From Rhizobiaceae bacterium (GTDB lineage: Bacteria; Pseudomonadota; Alphaproteobacteria; Rhizobiales; Rhizobiaceae), in assembly GCA_029233925.1 (NCBI GenBank), contig JARGOX010000022.1, forward strand, positions 1-64,000: DNA of 64,000 nucleotides, read 5' to 3'. The notes under the pieces were generated by a model. That model made no database searches, was not told the DNA's origin, and saw only the letters and a list, made by a program, of their open reading frames with translations. The position numbers and the translations under genes were made by a program. Numbering within the stretch: the first letter of the stretch is position 1; each line of letters begins with the position of its first letter. Below, one piece after another: positions 55,647-64,000 of this stretch.

Positions 55647-56333
55647 CTATACCACCTTTACCTCAAGGTCACCCACACCATCCACATGGCCATGCAGCCT
55701 GTCGCCACGCTTTACCGGTCCGACTCCTGAAGGTGTGCCTGTCATGATGACGTCGCCCGCCTGCAAGGTGAACAATTCCGACAGGGTCGAGATCATCTCG
55801 GCAACTTTCCAGATCATCTGGTTGATATCTCCCTGCTGGGTGAATTCACCGTTGACCTTGAGCCAGATGGCGCCCTGTTGCGGATGTCCGATCGTCTCGG
55901 CAGGCACCAGGTGCGAGCAGGGTGCGGAATGTTCAAAAGCCTTGCCGATTTCCCAGGGGCGCCCCTGTTCTTTCATTTTGGCCTGCAGGTCACGCCGGGT
56001 CATGTCCAGCGCAACGCCGTAACCGTAAACGCAGGTCAAAGCCTGCTCGACCGGGATATTCTCGCCACCGGATTTCAAGGCCACAACCATTTCAATCTCA
56101 TGATGGACGTCATCACTTTTTGGCGGGTAGGGGAAATCCTGACCTGCCGGCAAGAGATTGTCCGGATTTTTCTGGAAGAAAAACGGAGGCTCCTTGTCCG
56201 GATCGTGGCCCATTTCCACCGCATGGGCAGCATAGTTGCGCCCGACGCAATAGATGCGGTGGACGGGGAAAAGGTCATCTGTACCGCGCACCTTCAGTGT
56301 CGTCTGTTTGGGCGGTGAAAAGAGATAGGTCAT
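55647..56333 (-). CDS. Fumarylacetoacetate hydrolase family protein (fumarylpyruvate-hydrolase-like)
   Basis: Metal-dependent C-C hydrolase or related enzyme of 228 residues. Landmarks are YCVGRNYAAHAVEMGHDP, FFFQKNPDNL, HHEIEMVVAL (E pair that binds Mg/Mn), MTRRDLQ and GDVIMTGTPSGVGPV. The GRNYAxHxxEMG start is close to fumarylpyruvate hydrolases of the gentisate pathway. ATG 56333 fits homologues; GTG 56354 extends seven residues. It follows the second importer in the same direction. Confidence 0.88.
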   Translation of the reverse strand: MTYLFSPPKQTTLKVRGTDDLFPVHRIYCVGRNYAAHAVEMGHDPDKEPPFFFQKNPDNLLPAGQDFPYPPKSDDVHHEIEMVVALKSGGENIPVEQALTCVYGYGVALDMTRRDLQAKMKEQGRPWEIGKAFEHSAPCSHLVPAETIGHPQQGAIWLKVNGEFTQQGDINQMIWKVAEMISTLSELFTLQAGDVIMTGTPSGVGPVKRGDRLHGHVDGVGDLEVKVV

Positions 56334-56472
56334 GGATTTTGCTGCTTTCTTCACAATGAAAGCCGCTATGTAGCAGGAACATCTGCGATTTTCGAAGCGT
56401 TTTCAGCCGTACTGACCATTTTTGTCCCACACTGGACAGCGGCAAGCCGACCCGTCTCATTCGGCTCAACCC

Positions 56473-57393
56473 TTACCGCAGGGTCGGGTCAAAGCGGTCA
56501 CGCATCCAGTCGCCGACAATGGAGATGGACAGGGTGGTCAGGACGATTGCCGCGCTTGGTACAAGCATGATCCATGGCGCCGACTGGATGTAGTCCCGGC
56601 CGTAGCCGACCATATTGCCGAGTGACGTCATGGGTGGCTGGACACCAAGACCGAGGAAGGAAAGTCCCGATTCGAGCAAGATCACCTCTGGGAAATTGAG
56701 TGTCATGGAAACAATCAGGGTGGAGGCGATATTGGGCAGAATGTGACGTCCATAGATGCGCATGGGCGAGGCGCCAAGATCGCGCACGGAGGTGGCATAA
56801 CCCTGTTCCGTCGCGGCTATGGCCAGACCCCGGGCAATGCGGGCAATGCGTTCCCAACCGTAAAAACCCATCAGCACAATGAACAGGAACAACGAATTGC
56901 CCAGAAAGGCCAGAACAGCCAGGGCAATGATCATGAATGGCATGGAGGCCTGGGCGTCGATCAGCATCATGATCAATTGCTCCACCCGTCCGCGGAAATA
57001 GGCAGCCAGAAAGCCCAGGGTGATCCCCAGGGTTCCTGCAATCAATGTCGACAGGAAGGCGATCATCATGGAGACCCGGATGGATATGATCAGCCGTGAC
57101 AGCAGGTCTCGTCCAAGCTCATCGGTGCCCAGGGGGTGGGCCCAGGTGCCGCCAAACAGCGCCGGTGGTGTCAACCGGTCGCGCAGGTCCATGGCCATGA
57201 AGTCATAGGGGGCAATCAGTGGCGCGGTGGCGACCACGAAGATCGCCAGCCCGATAAAGAACAGGGCAATCAGGACGATCGGCGGCCAGGTTTCGAAAAA
57301 GGCCCTGTAGCGGCCTTTGCTGGTGAAGAAACTGCCGCCGGATGGTCGGGAGACCTGTGAAGTCGGGTTCAAATTGCCGGTATCGATGGTCAT
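56473..57393 (-). CDS. ABC permease, DppC/OppC type (second importer)
   Basis: Inner-membrane protein of 306 residues with a long cytoplasmic N-terminus, six TM helices and the coupling loop SVRDLGASPMRIYGRHILPN. It starts 4 bp after the stop of the DppB-type gene and is the last permease before the FAH-family gene. Confidence 0.9.
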   Translation of the reverse strand: MTIDTGNLNPTSQVSRPSGGSFFTSKGRYRAFFETWPPIVLIALFFIGLAIFVVATAPLIAPYDFMAMDLRDRLTPPALFGGTWAHPLGTDELGRDLLSRLIISIRVSMMIAFLSTLIAGTLGITLGFLAAYFRGRVEQLIMMLIDAQASMPFMIIALAVLAFLGNSLFLFIVLMGFYGWERIARIARGLAIAATEQGYATSVRDLGASPMRIYGRHILPNIASTLIVSMTLNFPEVILLESGLSFLGLGVQPPMTSLGNMVGYGRDYIQSAPWIMLVPSAAIVLTTLSISIVGDWMRDRFDPTLR

Positions 57394-57397
57394 GGGA

Positions 57398-58333
57398 TCA
57401 GGTTCCTGCCTGCAAACGTTTGGTTCTCAGCCGGGGATCAACCCAGCCATACAAGAGATCGACAATGAGATTTGCGAGCACCATGGTGAAGCCGACAAAC
57501 AGCAGGATCACCTGGACCACGGCCAGATCACGGTTGGCGACGGCAGTAACCAGAAGCCGGCCAACGCCCGGCCAGGAAAAGACGCTCTCGACAACCACAG
57601 CACCGGCAACCAGTGAGCCGACCATGAAACCGACGATGGTCAGTGTGGGGATTGCGGCGTTCGGCAGGGCATGGGCGACCACCACATCACGCCAGACAAG
57701 CCCCTTGGCTGATGCTGTTCTGATATAGGGTTGCCCCAGCACTTCCAGCATTGCGGATCGGGTGAAGCGGGCAATGACTGCGGCGCCGATCATGCCCATC
57801 GTGAAGATCGGCAGCACTGCATGCAACCAGGTGTCCGAGCCACCGGACGGCAGCCAGCCAAGTTTGACGGCAAAGATCATCGCGAGGACCAGACCCAGCA
57901 CGAAACTGGGTACGGTGAAACCGAACACTGATAGAGTCATGATGAGACGATCAATGGCCGTATTGCGGTGCAGAGCCGCATATACCCCTGCAGGAAGCCC
58001 GATCAGAACCTTCAGGAACAGGGCTGGAATCGTGATCGCCAGTGTCAGCGGAATGCGTTCGCCGACAACCTGCAGGGCGGAGCGACCGTCGCGCATGGAA
58101 TTGCCGAGATCACCGTGAAATATGGCGTTGAAATACTTCAGATATTGCACCCATATCGGCTGATCGAGGCCCCAGGCATGGCGGAACGCCTTGAAGGCTT
58201 CGGGTGGGGCTTCCGGCCCCAGAATGATGATCGCCGGGTCACCCGACAGGCGCAGGATCACGAAGGCGATCGAGACAATAAGTGAGACAGTCACCAAAGC
58301 GCGGGCAATCCGCAACAGGGCGTAACGCAGCAT
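57398..58333 (-). CDS. ABC permease, DppB/OppB type (second importer)
   Basis: Inner-membrane protein of 311 residues with six TM helices (MLRYALLRIARALVTVSLIV start), the OppB periplasmic insert and the coupling loop RTASAKGLVWRDVVVAHALPN. Its start is 4 bp after the stop of the ATPase gene, consistent with one transcript. Confidence 0.9.
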   Translation of the reverse strand: MLRYALLRIARALVTVSLIVSIAFVILRLSGDPAIIILGPEAPPEAFKAFRHAWGLDQPIWVQYLKYFNAIFHGDLGNSMRDGRSALQVVGERIPLTLAITIPALFLKVLIGLPAGVYAALHRNTAIDRLIMTLSVFGFTVPSFVLGLVLAMIFAVKLGWLPSGGSDTWLHAVLPIFTMGMIGAAVIARFTRSAMLEVLGQPYIRTASAKGLVWRDVVVAHALPNAAIPTLTIVGFMVGSLVAGAVVVESVFSWPGVGRLLVTAVANRDLAVVQVILLFVGFTMVLANLIVDLLYGWVDPRLRTKRLQAGT

Positions 58334-58337
58334 GGGA

Positions 58338-59339
58338 TTACTCCGCGGCTAGTGGCGCTGATTGCGCGCTCTGGTGAATGGCGTGGCAGGCAACCAGGTG
58401 GTCACCGTCTCCGCTGAGCAGGGGCGTATCCAGTCTGCATTGGGTCATGGCCAGAGGGCAGCGGGTATGGAAGGCGCAACCGGGTGGCACATCAACCGGG
58501 CTGGGCGGATCGCCCTCAAGCACGATGCGCTCGCGGCGGCCTCGATTGCGCGGGGTGGGAATGGCAGAGATCAAGGCCTTCGTATAGGGATGCTGGGCGC
58601 GCTTGAACACGGCTTCCGGCGCACCCGTCTCGACGATTTTACCCAGATACATGACTGCAACGCGATCAGACATCTGGCGCACGACCTTCAGGTCATGGCT
58701 GATGAACAGGGCTGCAAAACCGGTTTGTTCACGCAGGTCATCCAGCAGGTTGAGCACCTGAGCCTGAATGGACACATCAAGCGCCGACACCGGTTCATCG
58801 CATACCAGCAGATCAGGGCTGAGCGCCAGCGCCCTGGCGATGACGACGCGCTGGCGTTGCCCACCGGACAGTTCATGCGGAAAACGCCTGGCCATGTCAG
58901 CGCGCAGTCCAACGGAATCCATCAGCGACAGGGCGCGCTCATGGCGCTGCCCGGCCGTCATGACCGGTTCATGGATGGCAAAGGGTTCGCCAATCTGCTC
59001 GCTGATGGTCAGTCGGCGGTCGAGTGCGCCCAGCGTGTCCTGATAGACCATCTGCATGCGCCTGCGCATCGCGCGCCAGTCGCTGTCATGGCGTGCGGTG
59101 ACTGGCTGGCCGTCAAAGGCAACTGAACCGGCGGTCAGCGGTATGTGCCCCATCACAAGCCTGGCGGTGGTCGATTTCCCGCAACCCGATTCGCCGACAA
59201 GCCCCAGCGTTTCGCCCCTATTGATGTCGAAGGACAAACCGTCCACGGCCTTGAGCAGGGCATCGCGGCCAAAAAAGCCGCCAGGGACACGAACCTGATA
59301 ATGTCGTTTGATATCGCGGACGCTCAGCAAAGGTCTCAT
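58338..59339 (-). CDS. ABC transporter ATPase, DppF type (second importer)
   Basis: Cytoplasmic ATPase of 333 residues with Walker [10 protein letters not shown], signature SGGQRQR and Walker B LLVCDEPVSALDVS. The C-terminal extension has CAFHTRCPLAMTQC. Its ATG overlaps the DppD-type stop by 4 bp. Confidence 0.92.
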   Translation of the reverse strand: MRPLLSVRDIKRHYQVRVPGGFFGRDALLKAVDGLSFDINRGETLGLVGESGCGKSTTARLVMGHIPLTAGSVAFDGQPVTARHDSDWRAMRRRMQMVYQDTLGALDRRLTISEQIGEPFAIHEPVMTAGQRHERALSLMDSVGLRADMARRFPHELSGGQRQRVVIARALALSPDLLVCDEPVSALDVSIQAQVLNLLDDLREQTGFAALFISHDLKVVRQMSDRVAVMYLGKIVETGAPEAVFKRAQHPYTKALISAIPTPRNRGRRERIVLEGDPPSPVDVPPGCAFHTRCPLAMTQCRLDTPLLSGDGDHLVACHAIHQSAQSAPLAAE

Positions 59340-60367
59340 GCCGGTTCCAATTCAGCTGTCACGGATTGGCGCGCCGGCGCCTTTGATTTTTCGACACGCA
59401 TAGGTCCGGAATGGATACAGGCCACGCTATGACCTGCGTCAGGACCAACTGGCAGCAAGGCCGGAAGCGCCACATCGCACAGCGGTGTCGCATGGGTGCA
59501 GCGGGGTGCGAAACTGCATCCGGGAGGCAATTGGTCTGGTGGCGGCACGGTTCCGGGAATGGAGGCAAGCCTGCGCTTTGGCCCTTCCAGATCGGGCAGG
59601 GCGGCAATCAGTCCGCGCGTATAGGGGTGGGTGGGGTTGTCAAAAATCGCATCGGTGCTTGCAGTCTCGATAACGCGGCCGCAATACATGACGGCCACGC
59701 GCTCTGCCATATCGGCCACGACGCCCAGATCGTGGGATATCAAAACAAGGGCCATGCCGTTTTCGCTGCTCAATTCGCGCAAAAGGTCCAGTATCTGCGC
59801 CTGGATCGTCGCGTCGAGTGCTGTTGTCGGCTCGTCTGCAATGAGAATATCAGGCTCTCCGGCCAGGGCCATTGCAATCATGATACGCTGGTTCATGCCA
59901 CCGGACATTTCATGGGGGTATTCATTAAGACGCTGGCGGGCATTAGCGATGCCGACGCGGTCCAACAGGCGCATCGTCTCCGCCGAGGCCTGTTCGCCCG
60001 TCATGCCACGATGCAGGCGCAGCGACTCGCCCAATTGATGTCCGATGCGATGAACCGGATTGAGTGAACTCGATGGATCCTGAAAAATCATGGCGATCTT
60101 GCCACCGCGCAGGCTTGAAAGTTGCTTCTCGGAAGCGCCAATCAGTTCTGTACCTGCCAGTTTGACAGAGCCGGACAATGTGGCGCGTTTGCCCAGGAGG
60201 CCAAGCGCTGCCAGCCAGGTGATGGATTTTCCGCAACCCGATTCACCCACCACACCAATTGTTTCACCGACGGCTACATCCAGTGACACCCCATGCAGGG
60301 CTCGGACAAATTGCCTGCCCTGATCAAAATCGACGGTAAGGTCACGGATTGAAAGCTGGGTTTCCAT
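59336..60367 (-). CDS. ABC transporter ATPase, DppD type (second importer)
   Basis: Cytoplasmic ATPase of 343 residues with Walker A GESGCGKS, signature SGGMNQR and Walker [17 protein letters not shown] 60367 is the first codon of the domain; the frame is open to 60415 through an upstream hairpin. The C-terminus has the family's cysteine patch CSFAPRCTHATPLC. Confidence 0.9.
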   Translation of the reverse strand: METQLSIRDLTVDFDQGRQFVRALHGVSLDVAVGETIGVVGESGCGKSITWLAALGLLGKRATLSGSVKLAGTELIGASEKQLSSLRGGKIAMIFQDPSSSLNPVHRIGHQLGESLRLHRGMTGEQASAETMRLLDRVGIANARQRLNEYPHEMSGGMNQRIMIAMALAGEPDILIADEPTTALDATIQAQILDLLRELSSENGMALVLISHDLGVVADMAERVAVMYCGRVIETASTDAIFDNPTHPYTRGLIAALPDLEGPKRRLASIPGTVPPPDQLPPGCSFAPRCTHATPLCDVALPALLPVGPDAGHSVACIHSGPMRVEKSKAPARQSVTAELEPA

Positions 60368-60415
60368 GCGGTTTCCATCTTGCGTTGGCTTTGTTGCATA
60401 CACTTGAAAAAGCAA

Positions 60416-60443
60416 GCCGGGGCACAGGATGGTGTGCCCCGGC
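60416..60443 (-). terminator. Hairpin between binding-protein and ATPase genes
   Basis: Arms GCCGGGGCACA (60416-60426) and TGTGCCCCGGC (60433-60443) form an 11-bp stem with a 6-base loop, 16 bp after the binding-protein stop. It probably limits read-through into the transporter genes so that the binding protein is made in excess. Confidence 0.72.
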
Positions 60444-60459
60444 TGTATAGCGACTGGAC

Positions 60460-62118
60460 CTAATTGGCTGGTGTTGAGATCACGAAGTTCTCAGGCCGGA
60501 AATCCATCGACTGCAAGCCGGACCACATCCAGTCGATATCCTTGCGTTTGCCATAAAAAATGGCGCTCTGGTGCAGGACGGTGAAGGCCGGGTCTTCACG
60601 TTCGGCGATTTCCAGCATACGGCGGAAAGCAGCGCGGCGTTGCTGCAGATCGGTGGAGGTTTCGAGCTTGATGCAAAGCGCATTGAACTCTTCATTGGTC
60701 CATTCACCGACCTGCTGCTGCTGGCCGTTCTGGCAGTGCTGATTGACGATCGAGGCCACCGGGTCAGGGAAGGGTGCGGAGTTCGACCAGTCGCGCACCA
60801 TGCGTGGTCCGCTCGTATTGTCGAAGATCTGCTGCCAGTTTTCCTTCATCTCGATCTGGATGTTCAGGCCGATTTGTCGGAAGGATTCCGCGTTGATCTG
60901 CGCTGTCGAGACCTGATTTGTATAATAGTTGTTGAGCACGCGCATGGTGATCGGTTCGCCGTTGTAACCTGATTCCTCGACCAGTTTGCGTGCCAGATCC
61001 ATGTCGTATTCCGGCACTTTCCAGTCTGCCAGATACATGTCGCTGTAATATTCCCACTGCAGTCCGGCAGGAACCTGTGTGCGACCACCCCAGAGCACTT
61101 CGACGATGGTGTCACGGTCGATGGCGTGGGTCATGGCCTGGCGGATCTTGGCGTTTTTCATCGGTCCGGTGTTCTTGTCGAATACCATCAGACGGTGATT
61201 GGTGATCGGCCCGCCAACGACTTCGAAATCGGCGTTGGATTCCACCGTGGCAATCTGGTCGGGAGGCACATCGGTGATGAAATCATATTCGCCGGAAAGC
61301 AGGCCGTTGACGCGACTGGCAACTTCAGGAACCACAACGAAGCGCAGGTTTTTGACCGGCGGCTTGCCACCCCAGTAATCTTCATGGGCTTCCAGAACCA
61401 GAACATTGTCCGGTTTGAAATCAACCACCTTATAGGGGCCGGTGCCGACGGGTTTACGGGCAAAATCAAGCCAGCTATCGGCCTCCTGATAGGCGCGCCT
61501 GGACAGAATTTCAGCGCCGTAGCGGGAAATACGCCCTTCAAGCGTCGGGTCTGCAACAGTTGAAATGAAGCGGACTGTCATGTCGTCCACTTTTTCAACG
61601 CGGTCGAGATTGGGCCAGGCGCGGTTGGCGACAGCGGCAACTTCTGCCGGCGGTACCTTGCCTTCGGTTGCGGTGCTTGCAGTCGCAGTGAACAGCGTTT
61701 TGCCGTCGGCACGGGCGGCTTCCTGTTCAGGTAACTGACCAAAGCGCTCCTTGGAAAAAGTGAAAACCACATCGTCGGCTGTCATCACATCGCCATTGTG
61801 AAACTTGACGCCGGGACGCAGCGTCAGTTCGACGGTTTTGTCGTCAATGCGTTTCCAACTGGTGGCCAGGCCGGGTTTCTGGGGCAGGTCCTTCTTCTGG
61901 CGGTCATAGTCGATCAGTGTTTCAAAAATGGAGTAGAAGACCCGGGCGCCGACATTGGATTGCTCGCGCAGGACGTCGAGTGCCCCTGCATTGACGATTT
62001 GCTGGACGGCGACCGTGATGTCAGGCCTGTCCTGTGAGAATGCCGGCGCGGTGAATGTTGCTGCGGCCAGAAATGTGGCGCCCACCAACATTGCGGCGTG
62101 CTTGCGAATAAGTGTCAT
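60460..62118 (-). CDS. Peptide/nickel-type solute-binding protein, second importer (SBP family 5)
   Basis: Periplasmic protein of 552 residues with a signal peptide cut after AFS (about residue 29). Landmarks are FETLIDYDRQKKDLPQKPGLATSW, LRPGVKFHNGDVMTADDVVFTF and GTGPYKVVDFKPDNVLVLEAHEDYWGG. First gene of an operon that runs into catabolic genes, so its ligand may be the substrate of those enzymes rather than a peptide. Confidence 0.92.
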   Translation of the reverse strand: MTLIRKHAAMLVGATFLAAATFTAPAFSQDRPDITVAVQQIVNAGALDVLREQSNVGARVFYSIFETLIDYDRQKKDLPQKPGLATSWKRIDDKTVELTLRPGVKFHNGDVMTADDVVFTFSKERFGQLPEQEAARADGKTLFTATASTATEGKVPPAEVAAVANRAWPNLDRVEKVDDMTVRFISTVADPTLEGRISRYGAEILSRRAYQEADSWLDFARKPVGTGPYKVVDFKPDNVLVLEAHEDYWGGKPPVKNLRFVVVPEVASRVNGLLSGEYDFITDVPPDQIATVESNADFEVVGGPITNHRLMVFDKNTGPMKNAKIRQAMTHAIDRDTIVEVLWGGRTQVPAGLQWEYYSDMYLADWKVPEYDMDLARKLVEESGYNGEPITMRVLNNYYTNQVSTAQINAESFRQIGLNIQIEMKENWQQIFDNTSGPRMVRDWSNSAPFPDPVASIVNQHCQNGQQQQVGEWTNEEFNALCIKLETSTDLQQRRAAFRRMLEIAEREDPAFTVLHQSAIFYGKRKDIDWMWSGLQSMDFRPENFVISTPAN

Positions 62119-62472
62119 GATCCGTCCTTCGAGGGCTCGATTGCAAAGATTTCATGCGAGAAACCGAATGGTTCCGCACTGCACAATGCTAGTCCCGCGA
62201 ATGTGACGCCCGGATATAGGGAATGTGAATTTTTGTTGACACACTTGAGCAAATGCTCGCCATGCGGCCACCGTGTAAAAGCCTTCAATTATGCCTTGCA
62301 GGCCTGCAATTTGTTGTCACATCATTGAGATTATATTGAAATGATCCTGTCACAGGACCATGCGTATGGTCTGCCTCGTTTGCTGCAAATTGGGGCGCTC
62401 GCCATCGCCGATCGAAGGGTGGTGGACGACCAAATCGTGGCGACATCCAAAGGACATAACGAGGACCAAGAA
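62119..62472. other. Divergent promoter region, about 350 bp
   Basis: Separates the second importer operon from the TIM-barrel gene. A small inverted repeat, GAGCA-AA-TGCTC at 62247-62258, follows a TTGACA-like word on the plus strand; it could be an operator but is short. I see no supported gene. Confidence 0.4.
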
Positions 62473-63291
62473 ATGAGCGAACTTCCTATTGTCGGCGCTG
62501 CCATGTCGCTTGACGACTATGAGAACCATCGTGATCTCATGCGCGAAAAACCGCGGGATCTTGAACTGCAGAGCTTTCACACGGCCGATGTTCTCAACAG
62601 TGATTGGCAAGGGCTTGCAGACCGGGCAAAAAAACTGCTGGACGGTCATTCAGGCCGTATCGGCATCCACGGACCTTTCTGGGGTTTCAACATCGGGTCC
62701 CATGACTGTGATATTCGCGCCATCATTCGTCGCCGCATGATGCAGGGCCTGGATGTTTGCGCCGCCATCGGCGCCGACCAGATGGTCATTCATTCGCCCT
62801 ACACGACATGGGACTACAACAATCTCGATCTGTATCCGGATGCGCGGTCATCCGTGGTCGAGCGCACCCATGATACGCTGGACGAGGTTGTCAAACGGGC
62901 TGAAGACATGGGCTGTGTGCTGGTCATCGAGAACATAGAAGACAAGGATCCAGCCGTGCGTGTCGCGCTCGCCGACAGTTTCAACTCACCGGCTGTTGCT
63001 GTCTCCATCGACACGGGACACGCCCATTATGCGCATGGTTCGACCGGTGCGCCTCCCGTTGATTATTACGTGACGGCGGCAGGCAACCGTCTGCAGCATA
63101 TTCATCTGCAGGATGCGGATGGATATGCCGACAGACATTGGGCGCTGGGTGAGGGAACTGTGCGCTGGCAGGCCGTTTTCCGTGCCTTGGCAAAACTCGA
63201 AAGCAATCCGCGTCTTATTATCGAGTTGCGTGACAAAGCGGGAATACCGGCATCGATTGCCCATCTGAAAGCCATGGGCATCGCCCAATAA
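62473..63291 (+). CDS. Sugar phosphate isomerase/epimerase-family TIM barrel
   Basis: Protein of 272 residues of the xylose isomerase-like/AP endonuclease 2 barrel family: VIHSPYTTWD, VLVIENIEDKDP (metal-binding Glu), VAVSIDTGHAHYAHG (D and H), HIHLQDADGYADRHWALGEGTVRW (H, D) and LIIELRDK (Glu). The metal-ligand set looks complete. ATG 62473 has GAGGA upstream. Its reaction is not clear; it is divergent from the second importer operon and could act on the same compound. A terminator follows at 63303. Confidence 0.85.
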   Translation: MSELPIVGAAMSLDDYENHRDLMREKPRDLELQSFHTADVLNSDWQGLADRAKKLLDGHSGRIGIHGPFWGFNIGSHDCDIRAIIRRRMMQGLDVCAAIGADQMVIHSPYTTWDYNNLDLYPDARSSVVERTHDTLDEVVKRAEDMGCVLVIENIEDKDPAVRVALADSFNSPAVAVSIDTGHAHYAHGSTGAPPVDYYVTAAGNRLQHIHLQDADGYADRHWALGEGTVRWQAVFRALAKLESNPRLIIELRDKAGIPASIAHLKAMGIAQ

Positions 63292-63302
63292 GAAACGCAT
63301 TG

Positions 63303-63332
63303 ATCCGTTCGCACAGGGTTGTGCGAACGGAT
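63303..63332. terminator. Hairpin between convergent genes
   Basis: Arms ATCCGTTCGCACA (63303-63315) and TGTGCGAACGGAT (63320-63332) pair perfectly over 13 bp with a 4-base loop. It is 12 bp after the TIM-barrel stop and 4 bp from the stop of the convergent DUF1513 gene, so it can end both transcripts. Confidence 0.75.
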
Positions 63333-63335
63333 ATT

Positions 63336-64000
63336 CTAACCCGATATGTTGAGCAGGTGGTTGTCCCAACCGTAGGGACCCCTGCTGGAAACGCCGGTTT
63401 GCGCATCACAAAGCATTCCGTTTCCGGTGGATGCCACGAAGTGGCCCCGGTTCACACTGAGGCCGCAGACATTGTCCAGATCGCGCTGAAGGATGATGTT
63501 CCCACTCTGGCCATCCAGCACCATCATCGTGTTGCCTCGCGGTGAGGTGACAGCGAAGGTTCCGTTTTGCGGGTTTGCAGTGATGGATCCAACATAGTTC
63601 CGGAGCTTCTTCAAATGTGCGGGCTCAGTCTGAAAAAGCCGCACAGGTTTGCCTGGTTGTGCATGGCCAAACAGAGGCGGTTGCTCGCGTGGCGATCCCT
63701 CATGCTGGCAGGCGAAATAGACACCGCCGGCGCCATCGCAGTCGAGATGGCGAATGGACAATTGATGCAGGGATGGCGGCAGGGCCTGTTTTTCTGTCAG
63801 AGTGCCGTGGACACTGTCCACGAAACACAGGCAAGGCTCCATTGTTGCAAGATTGAGCTTGGCCCGGCCGAAGTCCGGGTGGGTTTCAATGCCGCCATTG
63901 GCGATGGCAAGCGTTCGTCCGTCTGCCAGCATCATCAGGTCATGGGGCCCGATACCGCCGGACGGAAATTCGCCAATTTTGCTGAAGTGATGCCCGACGT
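63336..64000 (-). CDS. DUF1513 family protein, 5' end cut by the window
   Basis: The frame stays open from the stop at 63336 to the window end (about 221 codons), so the start is outside. Visible text such as FPSGGIGPHDLMMLADGRTLAIANGGIETHPDFGR and YVGSITANPQNGTFAVTSPRGN reads as repeated beta-propeller-like blades of DUF1513, an exported protein family that often lies with iron-uptake (EfeO/EfeB-type) genes. The iron link cannot be tested here. Confidence 0.78.
   Translation of the reverse strand, partial: VGHHFSKIGEFPSGGIGPHDLMMLADGRTLAIANGGIETHPDFGRAKLNLATMEPCLCFVDSVHGTLTEKQALPPSLHQLSIRHLDCDGAGGVYFACQHEGSPREQPPLFGHAQPGKPVRLFQTEPAHLKKLRNYVGSITANPQNGTFAVTSPRGNTMMVLDGQSGNIILQRDLDNVCGLSVNRGHFVASTGNGMLCDAQTGVSSRGPYGWDNHLLNISG

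Overview
The window reads as chromosomal DNA of an alphaproteobacterium, most likely a marine or soil member of the Hyphomicrobiales (Rhizobiales). This rests on moderate GC content, frequent GTG and TTG starts, three ABC importer operons, many PAS/GGDEF/EAL proteins, and rhizobial-type families such as DUF6481, DUF1194 and DUF1513. The assignment is an inference from gene content. I see no rRNA, tRNA, CRISPR array, phage or intact insertion sequence.

Region 1 (1-12434) is a signalling and exopolysaccharide-like locus. A leftward set encodes a receiver protein, an HPt protein and a CHASE/PAS receptor that has lost its kinase module. A rightward run encodes a receiver + TackOD1 zinc-ribbon protein with a degenerate GGDEF-like tail, a membrane glycosyltransferase 2, a HlyD-like periplasmic adaptor, a sensor kinase, an Rcp1-like receiver, and a REC-GGDEF-EAL gene broken by a 7-bp slippage and an internal deletion. 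Together they look like a two-component and c-di-GMP linked polysaccharide synthase of uncharacterised type.

Region 2 (12435-19800) holds single genes: an OmpA-family protein with a long charged linker, an intact PAS-PAS-GGDEF-EAL protein, a spermidine-synthase-like methyltransferase-fold protein, DUF6481, and a metallo-beta-lactamase-fold protein with a substituted metal motif.

Region 3 (19860-29670) is the most distinctive block. It contains a Rieske monooxygenase of the quaternary-ammonium type, a class III aminotransferase, a fused SAM-methyltransferase/BetI-like TetR protein, a small unknown ORF, a NylB-like serine hydrolase, and a complete spermidine/putrescine-type ABC importer. A perfect 42-bp palindrome in front of the Rieske gene and a second operator in front of the importer share the arms ATTGAAC-N4-GTTCAAT. 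This suggests one regulon controlled by the fusion protein, probably for uptake and breakdown of a methylated amine or betaine-like compound.

Region 4 (29670-35943) has an SDR gene remnant, then a TetR repressor divergent from an RND efflux pair with an operator in the promoter, and a cytochrome b561. Region 5 (35959-42167) has a LysR regulator divergent from a P450 and its [2Fe-2S] ferredoxin, a MarR/HpaR-like regulator, a Bcr/CflA-type efflux protein, an alpha/beta hydrolase and a VOC protein, which looks like an aromatic or terpenoid catabolic island.

Region 6 (42241-64000) holds a DUF1194 protein, a peptide/nickel-type ABC importer (genes in order D-F-A-B-C), acetoacetyl-CoA synthetase, an EamA exporter, an M15-like lipoprotein, and a second importer (A-D-F-B-C) followed by fumarylacetoacetase-family, acyl-CoA ligase and ketopantoate-reductase-family genes in one catabolic operon. 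A divergent TIM-barrel isomerase and a DUF1513 gene cut by the window end complete it.
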